Shown piece by piece: positions 26,163 through 34,625 of a stretch of DNA of 64,000 bases; position 1 is the stretch's first letter, and each line of letters opens with the position of its first letter. This DNA comes from Alteribacillus sp. YIM 98480 (GTDB taxonomy: Bacteria; Bacillota; Bacilli; Bacillales; Marinococcaceae). Position numbers and translations under genes: made by a program. The notes under the pieces are model-generated. The model saw only the letters and a program-made list of their open reading frames with translations, was not told the DNA's origin and made no database searches. The stretch lies in NCBI RefSeq assembly GCF_009765375.1, contig NZ_VTOK01000005.1, positions 1 through 64,000 of the forward strand, given 5' to 3'.

Positions 26163-27338
26163 GTGGAAGCTCATGTGCCAGAATTATTTGCGGCAGGGCT
26201 TATTCTTCTAGCGATGTTTGCCATCGGATTTATTGGCTTGAGGTCGAAAATTCCTGATGTCATATTATTTATTATTGTAGGTATCGCAGTAGGCGGCCTG
26301 TTAGCCGATTCTGAAATTTTATATTTTGCTGGAGAAATCGGAATTGTACTTTTATTTTTCATGCTGGGAATGGAATTTCCGATCAAGCAGCTGGCAGGAA
26401 TTGCAAAGAGAGTGACGCCTGCTGGTACGCTTGATCTGTTTTTAAATTTTGTATTGTCTGTGATGATTTGTGTGTTGCTTGGCCTGGATGCATTATCTGC
26501 TCTGTTTATTGGAGGAGTATTATATGCAACGAGTTCATCGATCACGATGAAAATGATGGAGAACACGAAACGAACGGCTAATCCAGAATCGGAATTTATT
26601 CTCGGTGTACTTATTTTTGAGGATTTAGCAGCTCCAATTATGGTAGCAGTTCTGGCTGGTCTAAGTGCTGGTGAAGGTTTGAATGGATTTGAATTTTCAT
26701 GGCTGCTTGGAAAAGTGGTTCTTCTTATCGTTTTTGCCGTTATCTTAGGCCGATTGGTATTTTTAAAACTTTCTAGATTTATAGAACGTAATGCCGGGTC
26801 AGACATTTTTCATTTACTTATTATTGGAATTGCTTTTACTTATAGCGGACTTGCCATTTATTTGGAATTATCAGAAGTACTAGGGGCGTTTCTTGCCGGT
26901 ATTATGCTGGCTGAATCAAAGAAAAGCAGCAAGATGGAGCCGCTCGTATTACCGGTTCGCGAATTAACCTTGCCGCTGTTTTTTCTTTGGTTCGGCACCC
27001 AAATAGATATTGGAAACGGGATATCTTGGCCCTTGCTGTTAACGGTGCTTTTAATTTGGTCTGTATTGGCTAAGCTGCTTGTTGGAATGGCCGGTGGCAG
27101 GATGTATGGTTTGTCTGCTAGAGTGTCTTTTCGAGCAGGGCTGTCTTTTACGCAAAGAGGCGAGTTCTCCATTATTATTGCTAGTCTTGCAGCAGCAGAA
27201 ATTATGGCTTTCAGCAGTATGTTTATTTTATTATCAACGTGCATTGGTATATTGTTATTTCTTTATGCGCCGTATTTAACGACAAAAGTGTATGGTAAGA
27301 AAAAGAAACCCGAGAAAGTAAAAGTCCCGGGTACCTAA
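26163..27338 (+). CDS. khtU: K+/H+ antiporter KhtU (CPA2 family)
   Basis: Membrane antiporter that expels K+ in exchange for H+, 391 residues with about 12 hydrophobic segments. CPA2 landmarks are EIGIVLLFFMLGMEF, ATSSSITMKMM, FEDLAAPIM and SFTQRGEFSIII. It lacks a fused TrkA domain, which fits control by the separate KhtT protein. Starting with GTG and a GGGAGG site inside the khtT end, it is likely coupled to khtT. It would balance K+ gained through Ktr. Confidence 0.92.
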   Translation: MEAHVPELFAAGLILLAMFAIGFIGLRSKIPDVILFIIVGIAVGGLLADSEILYFAGEIGIVLLFFMLGMEFPIKQLAGIAKRVTPAGTLDLFLNFVLSVMICVLLGLDALSALFIGGVLYATSSSITMKMMENTKRTANPESEFILGVLIFEDLAAPIMVAVLAGLSAGEGLNGFEFSWLLGKVVLLIVFAVILGRLVFLKLSRFIERNAGSDIFHLLIIGIAFTYSGLAIYLELSEVLGAFLAGIMLAESKKSSKMEPLVLPVRELTLPLFFLWFGTQIDIGNGISWPLLLTVLLIWSVLAKLLVGMAGGRMYGLSARVSFRAGLSFTQRGEFSIIIASLAAAEIMAFSSMFILLSTCIGILLFLYAPYLTTKVYGKKKKPEKVKVPGT

Positions 27339-27430
27339 ATATAATCTTTATAAAAATTCATCGGCAGGTAATTGACATATGCATGCTTATGACGTTATAT
27401 TCTACCATGTACTAATAGAATAGATATGTA

Positions 27431-27600
27431 AAAGTAACCTCGTTAGGTGAGGCTCCTGTACGGAGAAACGCTGCTGCCCAAAAATGTCCAAAGACGCCAA
27501 TGGGTCAACAGAAACCATCGATATAAGGTGGTTTTTAATGCAGCTGGGCTTTGGCCCTATGCCGTGCAGTGCTAAAGCTCTACGAATGGGGCTGTGTTTT
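27431..27600 (+). ncRNA. M-box (ykoK) Mg2+ riboswitch aptamer
   Basis: Conserved blocks of the M-box appear in order. They are GTTAGGTGAGGCTCCTGTAC (27442-27461), CGCTGCTGCCC, AATGTCCAAAGACGCCAATG, GGGTCAACAGAAA, AAGGTGGTTTTTAATGCAGC, CCCTATGCCGTGCAGTGC and TAAAGCTCTACGA. This RNA folds on Mg2+ and stops transcription of Mg2+ transporter genes. It lies upstream of mgtE and is followed by an intrinsic terminator. A 66-codon frame inside it is not a gene. Confidence 0.97.
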
Positions 27601-27618
27601 GTATTGCATTTGTCAAAG

Positions 27619-27655
27619 AGAGCACGCCTTCATTCACAGGAGGGCGTGCTTTTAG
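27619..27655 (+). terminator. Expression-platform terminator of the M-box
   Basis: AGCACGCC and GGGCGTGCT pair around a 13-nt loop, followed by TTTTAG. It is placed directly after the aptamer, as in Mg2+-responsive transcription attenuation. Confidence 0.9.
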
Positions 27656-27847
27656 TATTTCAAAGAAGTCTTTTATCACCTTAAAGTCAGTCAAAACATT
27701 TTATATAAAAGTGAGGTGAGGGGATTTGGATAGTTGTCCATATAGCAGGATGGGCTGGCTGGGATTACAACGTTTAGATTTTGGCAATAGAATAAGGAGA
27801 GGTCCATTTCCCCTGCGTCTCACTTGGCTGACGTAGAGAGAAAAAGG

Positions 27848-27867
27848 ATCTCTCCAGATGGAGGGAT
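27848..27867 (+). promoter_or_regulatory. Hairpin covering the mgtE ribosome binding site
   Basis: ATCTCTCC, AGAT, GGAGGGAT form an 8-pair stem (one G-T pair) that sequesters the GGAGGG site (27860-27865), 7 nt before the GTG start. This suggests a translational layer of control in addition to the M-box. Confidence 0.5.
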
Positions 27868-27872
27868 TGACC

Positions 27873-29234
27873 GTGGTTGAGTTAAACGAGAGTACAAGAG
27901 ATGAATATATGGATCACATTATAAAAGCGGCGATGCAAAATGATATAGAAGAATTTCGCCACTTGTTTTTAGAGCTGCATCCGGCTGATCAAACCGATGT
28001 GTTTCTTCATTTAGAAGAGCTGGAAAGAAAGCGGATATATGAATTTTTAAGCCCGGAGGAGTTCGCTGAAATATTTGAAGGCTTAGAAGTCGACGAACAA
28101 AAGAATATTGCGCTTGAGCTGAATGATCATTATGCTGCCGAAGTATTTAATAATATGTACGCTGATGATGTAGCAGACTTTCTTAGTGAACTGCAGCAAG
28201 AAAATGTGTCGGATATTTTAAAATCGATGGATGATGAAGATGCCGATGATGTAAGAGAGCTGCTTGCTTATGAAGAGGAAACAGCCGGCGCTATCATGAC
28301 AAAAGAATTCATATCGATTAAAGCCTATGATACAGTAGGTGATGTTATCGAATTATTACGTCAAGAAGGACCTGATGCAGAAACGATTTACTACTTGTAT
28401 GTTGTAGACGAAAAGGAGCGTTTGGCCGGGGTTACTTCGATCCGTGACTTAATCACTTCTATTTCTACAGAAAAAATAGAAAATATTATGAGCACCCGTG
28501 TCGTGTCTGTTCACGAAAAAACCGACCAAGAAGAAGTAGCTCAGCTCATTCAAAAATATGATTTTCTTGCTGCACCGGTTGTAAATGATGATAATACACT
28601 GCTTGGGATTGTAACAGTAGACGATGTATTAGACGTTATAGAAGAAGAAGCAACAGAGGATTTAGGAGAAATTACAGCAGCGAGAGGGTCAACTGATGTA
28701 ACCTTAACATCGTTTCAAGCTGCCAAAAAAAGAGCCCCTTGGATTATTTTGCTTATGTTTTTTGGCTTGGTTACAGCAGAAGTGATCGGCAGATTTGAAG
28801 AGACATTAGAAACAGTCGTACTTTTGGCTGCGTTTATTCCGATGATTATGGGATCAGCTGGAAACACAGGAACACAATCTTTGGCGGTATCTGTTCGTGC
28901 TCTTGCGACAGGGACTCTAGAAAAGCGTGGATTGTGGAAAACGATTATCCGTGAGTTTTCTACCGGTTTACTGATCGGAATGATGTCTGGTGCCGTTATT
29001 GCATTGCTGCTTGCCATTTTTTATAGAGACCCGTTACTTGGAGGAATAGTTGGTGTTTCTATTGTGTTATCGCTTGGTATGGCAAGTGTGATTGGCACGA
29101 CAATTCCCCTTGTAATTAATAAACTAAAATTAGATCCGGCTATTGCATCCGGTCCTTTTATTACAACGTTAAATGACCTTATTAGCTTAATGATTTATTT
29201 CACTGTTGCCACGTCTTTAATCCAATATTTATAA
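27873..29234 (+). CDS. mgtE: Magnesium transporter MgtE
   Basis: Dimeric Mg2+ channel gated by cytoplasmic Mg2+. The 453-residue protein has an N domain of helical repeats (about 1-130), two CBS domains (MTKEFISIKAYDTVGD... and MSTRVVSVHEKTDQEEV...) and five C-terminal helices. The pore motifs are MIMGSAGNTGTQSLAV and LDPAIASGPFITTLNDL. GTG 27873 follows GGAGGG by 7 nt; ATG 27858 lies within the hairpin and lacks spacing. Expression is under the M-box, and a strong terminator follows. Confidence 0.95.
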   Translation: MVELNESTRDEYMDHIIKAAMQNDIEEFRHLFLELHPADQTDVFLHLEELERKRIYEFLSPEEFAEIFEGLEVDEQKNIALELNDHYAAEVFNNMYADDVADFLSELQQENVSDILKSMDDEDADDVRELLAYEEETAGAIMTKEFISIKAYDTVGDVIELLRQEGPDAETIYYLYVVDEKERLAGVTSIRDLITSISTEKIENIMSTRVVSVHEKTDQEEVAQLIQKYDFLAAPVVNDDNTLLGIVTVDDVLDVIEEEATEDLGEITAARGSTDVTLTSFQAAKKRAPWIILLMFFGLVTAEVIGRFEETLETVVLLAAFIPMIMGSAGNTGTQSLAVSVRALATGTLEKRGLWKTIIREFSTGLLIGMMSGAVIALLLAIFYRDPLLGGIVGVSIVLSLGMASVIGTTIPLVINKLKLDPAIASGPFITTLNDLISLMIYFTVATSLIQYL

Positions 29235-29235
29235 A

Positions 29236-29278
29236 AAATCAGCCGCGGACAAAATATATGTTCCGCGGCTGATTTTTT
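29236..29278. terminator. Strong bidirectional terminator after mgtE
   Basis: AAAATCAGCCGCGGA and TCCGCGGCTGATTTT pair almost perfectly around a loop of about 13 nt. Runs of A precede it and T follow it. Confidence 0.92.
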
Positions 29279-29341
29279 CATTTACAAGGTTTTGAGTCAG
29301 GGCGTACAATGAAAGTAGAAAGAGGAAAGGAGGAAGGGGAA

Positions 29342-29899
29342 ATGGAAGAACAATTTGACTCTTTTTTCAAGCAAGAAGGACCCTTCTATCCAGTTCAGGG
29401 ATTTAAAATGGACAGTTGGAAACGTGCTGTACAGGACGTTATTAATGAAGTAGCTGCTGACGTGTTAAAATACAAGCAAGAAGAACGGACGGCATTACTC
29501 CTTACTGACGTGTTTAAAGAAAAATGGCAGACGCTGTCGCCGCTCTGGTTTCGACATCATACTTCTTATTACTTGTGGCTCGTCCATGTCTCTGGTCTAT
29601 TGCTCCCTTTCCTTGAGAAGGAACCGGGTGATATCGCTGGCTGGATTCAATACAGAGAATATCCAAAAGCATGGAGCCGTCAGCATTTTACAGTTCCTAT
29701 CATTAAAGACAACGAATGTTTTACTATATATATTTTTGAGAAAAACGAGAAACTTCTAACAAAAGCAGCGGAAGCAATGGCTTTAAATGTACACTACAGC
29801 GAGGGTGAATCGCCTAAGTACCTGCAATTGCGTTCGATGGAAAATGGACGAACTGCATTCTACCGTATCACCCATACAGATAGGCGAAAGCAGGGTTGA
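29342..29899 (+). CDS. Hypothetical protein, 185 residues
   Basis: Not recognised. A soluble protein with no signal or membrane segment, rich in aromatic residues (PLWFRHHTSYYLWLVHVSGLL). ATG 29342 follows AAAGGAGG with 8 nt spacing, and the longer frame to 29309 has no ribosome site. It is bracketed by the mgtE terminator and its own terminator, so it is a monocistronic gene. The clear translation and termination signals make it very likely real. Confidence 0.75.
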   Translation: MEEQFDSFFKQEGPFYPVQGFKMDSWKRAVQDVINEVAADVLKYKQEERTALLLTDVFKEKWQTLSPLWFRHHTSYYLWLVHVSGLLLPFLEKEPGDIAGWIQYREYPKAWSRQHFTVPIIKDNECFTIYIFEKNEKLLTKAAEAMALNVHYSEGESPKYLQLRSMENGRTAFYRITHTDRRKQG

Positions 29900-29921
29900 T
29901 GAGATGACAACCCTGCTTTTA
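29887..29921 (+). terminator. Terminator overlapping the end of the 29342 gene
   Basis: AGCAGGGTTG and CAACCCTGCT form a 10-bp stem followed by TTTTATTTAT. The left arm includes the last codons of the gene. Confidence 0.88.
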
Positions 29922-29944
29922 TTTATATACTATAAGAATGTTTA

Positions 29945-29965
29945 ACTTTGTTAAAGGAACAAAGT
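29945..29965. repeat. Small palindromic repeat (family III)
   Basis: ACTTTGTT, AAAGG, AACAAAGT is an 8-bp stem with a 5-nt loop. It matches the palindrome at 23736-23760 with paired (compensatory) changes. It could act as a terminator between the convergent genes. Confidence 0.5.
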
Positions 29966-29991
29966 ATAAGCAATTCCACCAGCGGAGGTTT

Positions 29992-30810
29992 CTATTCCCT
30001 TTTTAATATAGAGTTAACAAGATGATGAGGTGAAAATTCATTTGCTGAAACCCATTTCATTAAGGTGCTCTTTGTAAATAGCTTTTCTGTAATCCTTTTG
30101 GTGTTATACCCGTTACGCTTGAGAGTTAACGTTTGGTCAGAAAGATCCAGAAGAAAGGTAAGTTTTGCCTGTAGTGCATCTTTTCCTTGCTTCACAATGC
30201 CTGCGTGTCCACAAAAAACCGCTTCGATGTCGTATTGGAGTATGGTTTGTAAAGATTGAATCATTTGCGGGACCGAATCTTCTCTCATTCCATAACGAAG
30301 CTGTTTCGCTAAAAATAAATCACCGGCAAACAACCATTTTCTCTTTGGATCATATAAACTGTAATGGTCGTCAGAATGGCCGGGGGAAGGAATCAGAAGC
30401 AGCCTTCCGTCACGATGATCTATATAAGTATCGTCGATAGAATGAGGAGTAAAAGGCTCCATATCTTTTCCCCATATCACTTTGCGGTATAAAGGCAAAG
30501 CAAACCCATGTTTCAAAATAGAAGCTGTTTTTTGTCCACTGTATACCTTTAAATGACTTTTTCGATGTAAATAGGAAGCATTTCCGCTGTGATCTTCATG
30601 ATAATGGGTTAGAAAGGCTTTGTCAGGTTTTTTCTCCTCTACAAAGCGGTTTATATGTGCTCGTGCACGCGGAGGCCCTGTATCAATCATCACACCTTGA
30701 TAAAAATATACGTGATAAAAAAAAGATTGGCTGCCTATTTCTATTTTTCCTCTAGCTGCTTCAAGTTCATCGTAATGTTTATTTGGTAAAACAGTATGCC
30801 GCACAATCAT
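29992..30810 (-). CDS. MBL-fold metallo-hydrolase
   Basis: A 272-residue enzyme with the metallo-beta-lactamase metal-binding motif THYHEDHSG (HxHxDH), SPGHSDDH, FAGDLF (bridging Asp) and CGHAG. These indicate a dinuclear metal hydrolase of unknown substrate. The last 60 residues form a helical domain often seen in MBL proteins with a winged-helix-like end. It begins 21 bp after nsrR on the same strand, so it is probably co-transcribed with that NO-responsive regulator. A role in NO or thiol stress is only inference. Confidence 0.85.
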   Translation of the reverse strand: MIVRHTVLPNKHYDELEAARGKIEIGSQSFFYHVYFYQGVMIDTGPPRARAHINRFVEEKKPDKAFLTHYHEDHSGNASYLHRKSHLKVYSGQKTASILKHGFALPLYRKVIWGKDMEPFTPHSIDDTYIDHRDGRLLLIPSPGHSDDHYSLYDPKRKWLFAGDLFLAKQLRYGMREDSVPQMIQSLQTILQYDIEAVFCGHAGIVKQGKDALQAKLTFLLDLSDQTLTLKRNGYNTKRITEKLFTKSTLMKWVSANEFSPHHLVNSILKRE

Positions 30811-30831
30811 ACAATGTCCCTCATTATTGGT

Positions 30832-31281
30832 TTATTGGGAAATACCAGGTGATTGCAAAAGACTTTTTAAGACCGAGCGGTTCGTTGCTATGTCCGCGAG
30901 TGTATAACGGTCAAGAACCTGCATATATGCCGTCAGCGCTTCTTGGAGCACCCCTTTTAAGCGGCATTGTCCTGTTAGTACGCAGGTGCTCTTCTCAGGA
31001 TCAAAGCATTCCACTAAATTGAGATTATCCTCTGTTTGCCGAACGACCCAGCCAATATTAATTTCTTCCGGCGTTTTGGCTAACCGTATTCCCCCGTTTC
31101 TTCCTTTAATGGACTGAATAAGCCCGAGTTTCACTAATTCATGACCAACCTTTGTGAGATGATTATAAGAAATCTGGTAAGCTGCTGCAATTTCTTTGAT
31201 GCTCGAAAGCTTAGGGTGATCAACGGCTGCCAGATAAATTAACATACGTAAAGTAAAATCTGTATAAGACGTTAGTTGCAT
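30832..31281 (-). CDS. nsrR: Rrf2-family nitric-oxide-sensing repressor NsrR
   Basis: Iron-sulfur transcription factor that represses hmp until NO destroys its cluster. The 149-residue protein has an Rrf2 winged helix (LRMLIYLAAV...IKEIAAAYQISYNHLTKV) and three cluster cysteines (C92, C100 and C106). The spacing matches NsrR and not IscR or CymR. It is divergent from hmp, with two NsrR-like operator sites between them, giving likely autoregulation. Confidence 0.92.
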   Translation of the reverse strand: MQLTSYTDFTLRMLIYLAAVDHPKLSSIKEIAAAYQISYNHLTKVGHELVKLGLIQSIKGRNGGIRLAKTPEEINIGWVVRQTEDNLNLVECFDPEKSTCVLTGQCRLKGVLQEALTAYMQVLDRYTLADIATNRSVLKSLLQSPGISQ

Positions 31282-31360
31282 GGGAAACGCTCCATCTATA
31301 ATAAATTTTAATAACTATATATTATCATATTTTCACCAAATAGACATAAGTAGACGCTTA

Positions 31361-31419
31361 AATATGCATTTTAAATACTTATTTTATGATAAGATAAACA
31401 TGTATTATAAATGCATATT
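31361..31419. promoter_or_regulatory. Paired NsrR operator sites in the hmp/nsrR intergenic region
   Basis: Site 1 (31361-31383) reads AATATGCATTT-T-AAATACTTATT and site 2 (31397-31419) reads AACATGTATTA-T-AAATGCATATT. Both fit the 11-1-11 NsrR pattern built on ATGCATTT/AAATGCAT. The outer halves make a 15-bp perfect inverted repeat (CTTAAATATGCATTT). A possible hmp -10 (TATGAT, 31385-31390) lies between them. Confidence 0.82.
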
Positions 31420-31439
31420 TAAGTTAGGGGGACGTTTCG

Positions 31440-32678
31440 ATGAGTCAAAGTAAAACAGCTTTGCATCCAAAAACAATTGAAACAGTGAAAGCTACTGCTC
31501 CGATTTTAGAAGCAAGGGGAGAGGAAATTACAACTCACTTTTATAAGAGAATGTTTGAAAGAAACCCTGAGCTGTTAAACGTATTCAACCAAACGAACCA
31601 AAAAAAAGGGCGGCAGCCGCAGGCGCTGGCAAATTCTGTATTAGCTGCGGCAAAAAATATTGATCAGTTAGAAAACATACTGCCTGTTGTAAAACAAATT
31701 GCCCATAAACACCGCAGTCTTCAAATTAAACCGGAACAGTATCCTATTGTAGGAGAAAACCTGCTTGCTGCTATGAAAGAAGTATTAGGTGATGCAGCGA
31801 CAGATGATGTCCTTAGCGCTTGGGAAGAAGCATACGGTGTCATTGCTGATGTGTTTATTTCCGTAGAACAAAAAATGTATGAAGAAGCTGCCCAGCAGTC
31901 CGGCGGATGGGATGGATTCCGTGCATTTACGGTCGATAAAAAAGTACCCGAAAGCGATGTTATTACTTCCTTTTATCTTCGCCCGAGAGACGGCGGCAGT
32001 CTTCCATCGTTTGAACCTGGGCAATATATAACTGTCAAAGCTGAAATCCCAGGAGAAGAGTTTCTGCATCTTAGACAGTATTCTTTATCTGATGCGCCCA
32101 ACAAAGATTATTTCCGAATTAGTGTAAAGCGGGAAGAAGGATCAGACTTGCTTCCTGAAGGGATCGTGTCTCATTATCTTCATCGTTCAGTCAACGAAGG
32201 GGACGTGCTTGAATTAACTGCTCCAGCGGGGGATTTTTATCTGCAGCCTTCAGACCGGCCGGTTGTTCTTATCAGCGGCGGGGTTGGACTTACTCCATTA
32301 ATGAGCATGTTTAATACGCTTGTCGACGAAAACAGACGACCTGTTACATTTATTCAAGCGGCTCAAAGCAGCGCACACCACGCTATGCATGCTGCTACAG
32401 CCAAAGCTGCTGGTGAATGTGACAACGTATCATATCATGTATGCTACGATGTTGTAACAGAAGAAGATAATGCGGATCCTTATATACAAAAACAAGGCCG
32501 TATTGATAAAGAATGGCTTGCGTCACTTTTGCCTAAAGAAGAAGCAGATTATTATTTCTGCGGTCCGTTTCCTTTTCTTCAAGCTGTTAATCAGATGTTG
32601 AAGAATGACTTCAACATCTCAGAAGAACGCATGCATTTTGAATTCTTCGGACCAGCTGCGGATTTAGAAACCAATTAA
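31440..32678 (+). CDS. hmp: Flavohemoglobin / nitric oxide dioxygenase Hmp
   Basis: Detoxifies NO to nitrate with O2 and NAD(P)H. The 412-residue protein has an N-terminal globin (about 1-140; proximal His at about 91 in AHKHRSLQIKPEQY), an FAD domain (RQYSLSDAP, flavin-binding RxYS) and an NAD domain (ISGGVGLTPLMSM; YFCGPFPF). It is divergent from nsrR, starts 8 nt after a GGGGG ribosome site and is controlled by the operators just upstream. Confidence 0.96.
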   Translation: MSQSKTALHPKTIETVKATAPILEARGEEITTHFYKRMFERNPELLNVFNQTNQKKGRQPQALANSVLAAAKNIDQLENILPVVKQIAHKHRSLQIKPEQYPIVGENLLAAMKEVLGDAATDDVLSAWEEAYGVIADVFISVEQKMYEEAAQQSGGWDGFRAFTVDKKVPESDVITSFYLRPRDGGSLPSFEPGQYITVKAEIPGEEFLHLRQYSLSDAPNKDYFRISVKREEGSDLLPEGIVSHYLHRSVNEGDVLELTAPAGDFYLQPSDRPVVLISGGVGLTPLMSMFNTLVDENRRPVTFIQAAQSSAHHAMHAATAKAAGECDNVSYHVCYDVVTEEDNADPYIQKQGRIDKEWLASLLPKEEADYYFCGPFPFLQAVNQMLKNDFNISEERMHFEFFGPAADLETN

Positions 32679-32755
32679 ATTTTTGTCCCCCCTTTTTTGT
32701 TTGACATGCCAATAATTAGGGAAATCTAGTCACAGACATAGAAAGGGGGGGCGGT

Positions 32756-34171
32756 ATGAAATACTTTTGGAAACGGTTTCTTCTTATCCCGCCTATTGTG
32801 GCGATGATTTATGGCATGTTTAAACCACTTCCTAAAGGGTTAGCGATGAGAGGAAAAAAGCGTAAAGCAAAAGATTTACAATTTTTGTATAACCTTTGGT
32901 ATGAAAATAAAGAACCTGTTTGGGAAAATGATTTGTACCTTAAAATATTAAAAATGATTGAAGAAGCAGAATCCTTTATTGTTCTCGATCAGTTTTTGTT
33001 TAATGATTATCATTGCCATGAAATAGAATATCCAAAGGTTGCAAAAAGTGTAACCGAAGCTTTAGTGGAGAAAAAGAAAGCATACCCCGATATGAAGATT
33101 ATGTTTATTACAGATCCGGTTAATACGGCGTATGGCACTCATAAATCTCCTCACTTAAGCAGGCTTAAAAACAATGGGATTGAAGTAGTCATGACGAACT
33201 TACGCAAAATTCGTGATTCAAACCCTCTAGTAGCAGGTTTTTGGAGAACTTATTTTCAATGGTTTGGAACAAAAGGTTATGGATGGCTTCCCCATGCTAT
33301 GAGTAAAAAACAGCCGTCTTTAACACTGCGAACGTATTTGAAAATGCTGAATTTAAAAGCAAACCACCGAAAAGTAATATATACAGATCGCGAAGCGTTG
33401 ATCTCCTCTTTTAACCCCCATGATGCTAGTGCTTATTTTAATAATATCGGATTTGCTGTAAAAGGAGATATTATAGATGACGGTCTAGAATCTGAACAAG
33501 CAGTAGCCGCATTTAGTGGAGGCTCCATTTTACCGCAGCGGACAAAAAGGATGAAAAGCAGAGCTTCTCCAAAACATGAAGATGCCGCAATTCAGCTTCT
33601 CACAGAAGGCCAGACGCGAAAAGAAGCCTTAAAGTTAATTAACAAAACAAAAGCAGGAAGCAAAATACACTTGGCCATTTTATACCTTTCGGATACAAAG
33701 ATTATTAAAGCACTGCTTAAAGCTCATAAAAGAGGAGCTGCTATTAAAATCATTTTTGATCAAAACATGGAAGCGTTCGGTCAGCGTAAAAATGGTATTC
33801 CTAACAAACCGGTAGCTTACGAGCTTATGAAAAATAAAAAAGAAAATCTTGACATTCGCTGGTATGAAACAAAAGGGGAACAATTTCATACAAAGCTGAT
33901 GCTGATTGAAGAAGATCATAAAATATTTGCTCTTGGCGGTTCTGCTAATTTCACGCGAAGAAACTTAAAAAATTATAATCTAGATGCCAGCGTACTTGTA
34001 GAAGGAACAAAAGATACGCCTGCTTTAAGAGACGCACAACTATTTTTTGACCGACTTTGGTTTAATAAGGATGCGTATTATACATTTCCTTATGAAGCTA
34101 GAAAAAATGCATCATTGTGGCTTAAATGTTTGTATTATCTTCAAAAAATAACGAATACATCTACCTATTAA
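32756..34171 (+). CDS. Phospholipase D family protein (cardiolipin synthase-like)
   Basis: A 471-residue protein with an N-terminal membrane-anchoring helix and two PLD half-sites. The first HKD motif is HRKVIYTD. The second is HTKLMLIE, where Glu replaces the usual Asp, followed by GGSANFTRRN. Such enzymes move phosphatidyl groups; cardiolipin synthesis or phospholipase activity are both possible. The overall order differs from ClsA, so the reaction is left open. AGGGGGGGCGG precedes the start and a terminator follows. Confidence 0.82.
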   Translation: MKYFWKRFLLIPPIVAMIYGMFKPLPKGLAMRGKKRKAKDLQFLYNLWYENKEPVWENDLYLKILKMIEEAESFIVLDQFLFNDYHCHEIEYPKVAKSVTEALVEKKKAYPDMKIMFITDPVNTAYGTHKSPHLSRLKNNGIEVVMTNLRKIRDSNPLVAGFWRTYFQWFGTKGYGWLPHAMSKKQPSLTLRTYLKMLNLKANHRKVIYTDREALISSFNPHDASAYFNNIGFAVKGDIIDDGLESEQAVAAFSGGSILPQRTKRMKSRASPKHEDAAIQLLTEGQTRKEALKLINKTKAGSKIHLAILYLSDTKIIKALLKAHKRGAAIKIIFDQNMEAFGQRKNGIPNKPVAYELMKNKKENLDIRWYETKGEQFHTKLMLIEEDHKIFALGGSANFTRRNLKNYNLDASVLVEGTKDTPALRDAQLFFDRLWFNKDAYYTFPYEARKNASLWLKCLYYLQKITNTSTY

Positions 34172-34181
34172 TTTAGAACAG

Positions 34182-34214
34182 AAAGACTGCTTTGTTAGCG
34201 AAGCAGTCTTTTTT
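34182..34214 (+). terminator. Terminator of the PLD-family gene
   Basis: AAAGACTGCTT and AAGCAGTCTTT form an 11-bp stem with a loop of about 8 nt, followed by TTTTA. Confidence 0.9.
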
Positions 34215-34269
34215 AGGTGTTTTTTATTGCTGTTTCCCGAGACAGTAATGGTAGTCCTTCCTTTTCTCG

Positions 34270-34364
34270 GCGACAAAGCTTAGCTTTTGCTTTTACTTAT
34301 GTAAAAGATAAAAGTATAAGTAAAACTACGACTTTCGCTATTTGGCGGTAAGCTAAGTTTTTCT
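34270..34364 (+). repeat. Family II fold-back repeat
   Basis: The core is AGTATAAGTAAAACTACGAC (34314-34333) and it ends GGTAAGCTAAGTTTTTCTA. The upstream segment GCTTAGC...TTTTACTTAT can pair with it, giving nested inverted arms. The same words occur at 41540-41613 and 59460-59533, and inverted at 45842-45912. The rest of this 34.2-34.6 kb gap holds no gene. Confidence 0.65.
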
Positions 34365-34625
34365 AATTATTAATTCTATTTTAATTTTTAACATGAACTA
34401 AATTGTTTGTTTTTGTACAAAAGCTGGAAAAGATGCGTTGGGTCTGGTAGCAAATTATTTTTTGCTATTAATGCAGAGTGTTTTTAATGGCTAATAGATT
34501 AACGAAACGTTTACATGAAAGATGAGTTTTATTCATACCAAGTTAAAAAATGTCTTCTACAATTAAAATCATATACTTCATTGCATTTTTTCATAAAGGA
34601 ATGCGAGAAACAAGGAGGACATTAA

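Noticed and set aside
27484-27684. 66-codon plus-strand frame
   Set aside because: It lies inside the M-box riboswitch and its terminator, and the sequence is explained by RNA structure.
30165-30440. 91-codon plus-strand frame
   Set aside because: Antisense shadow of the MBL-fold hydrolase, without a ribosome site.
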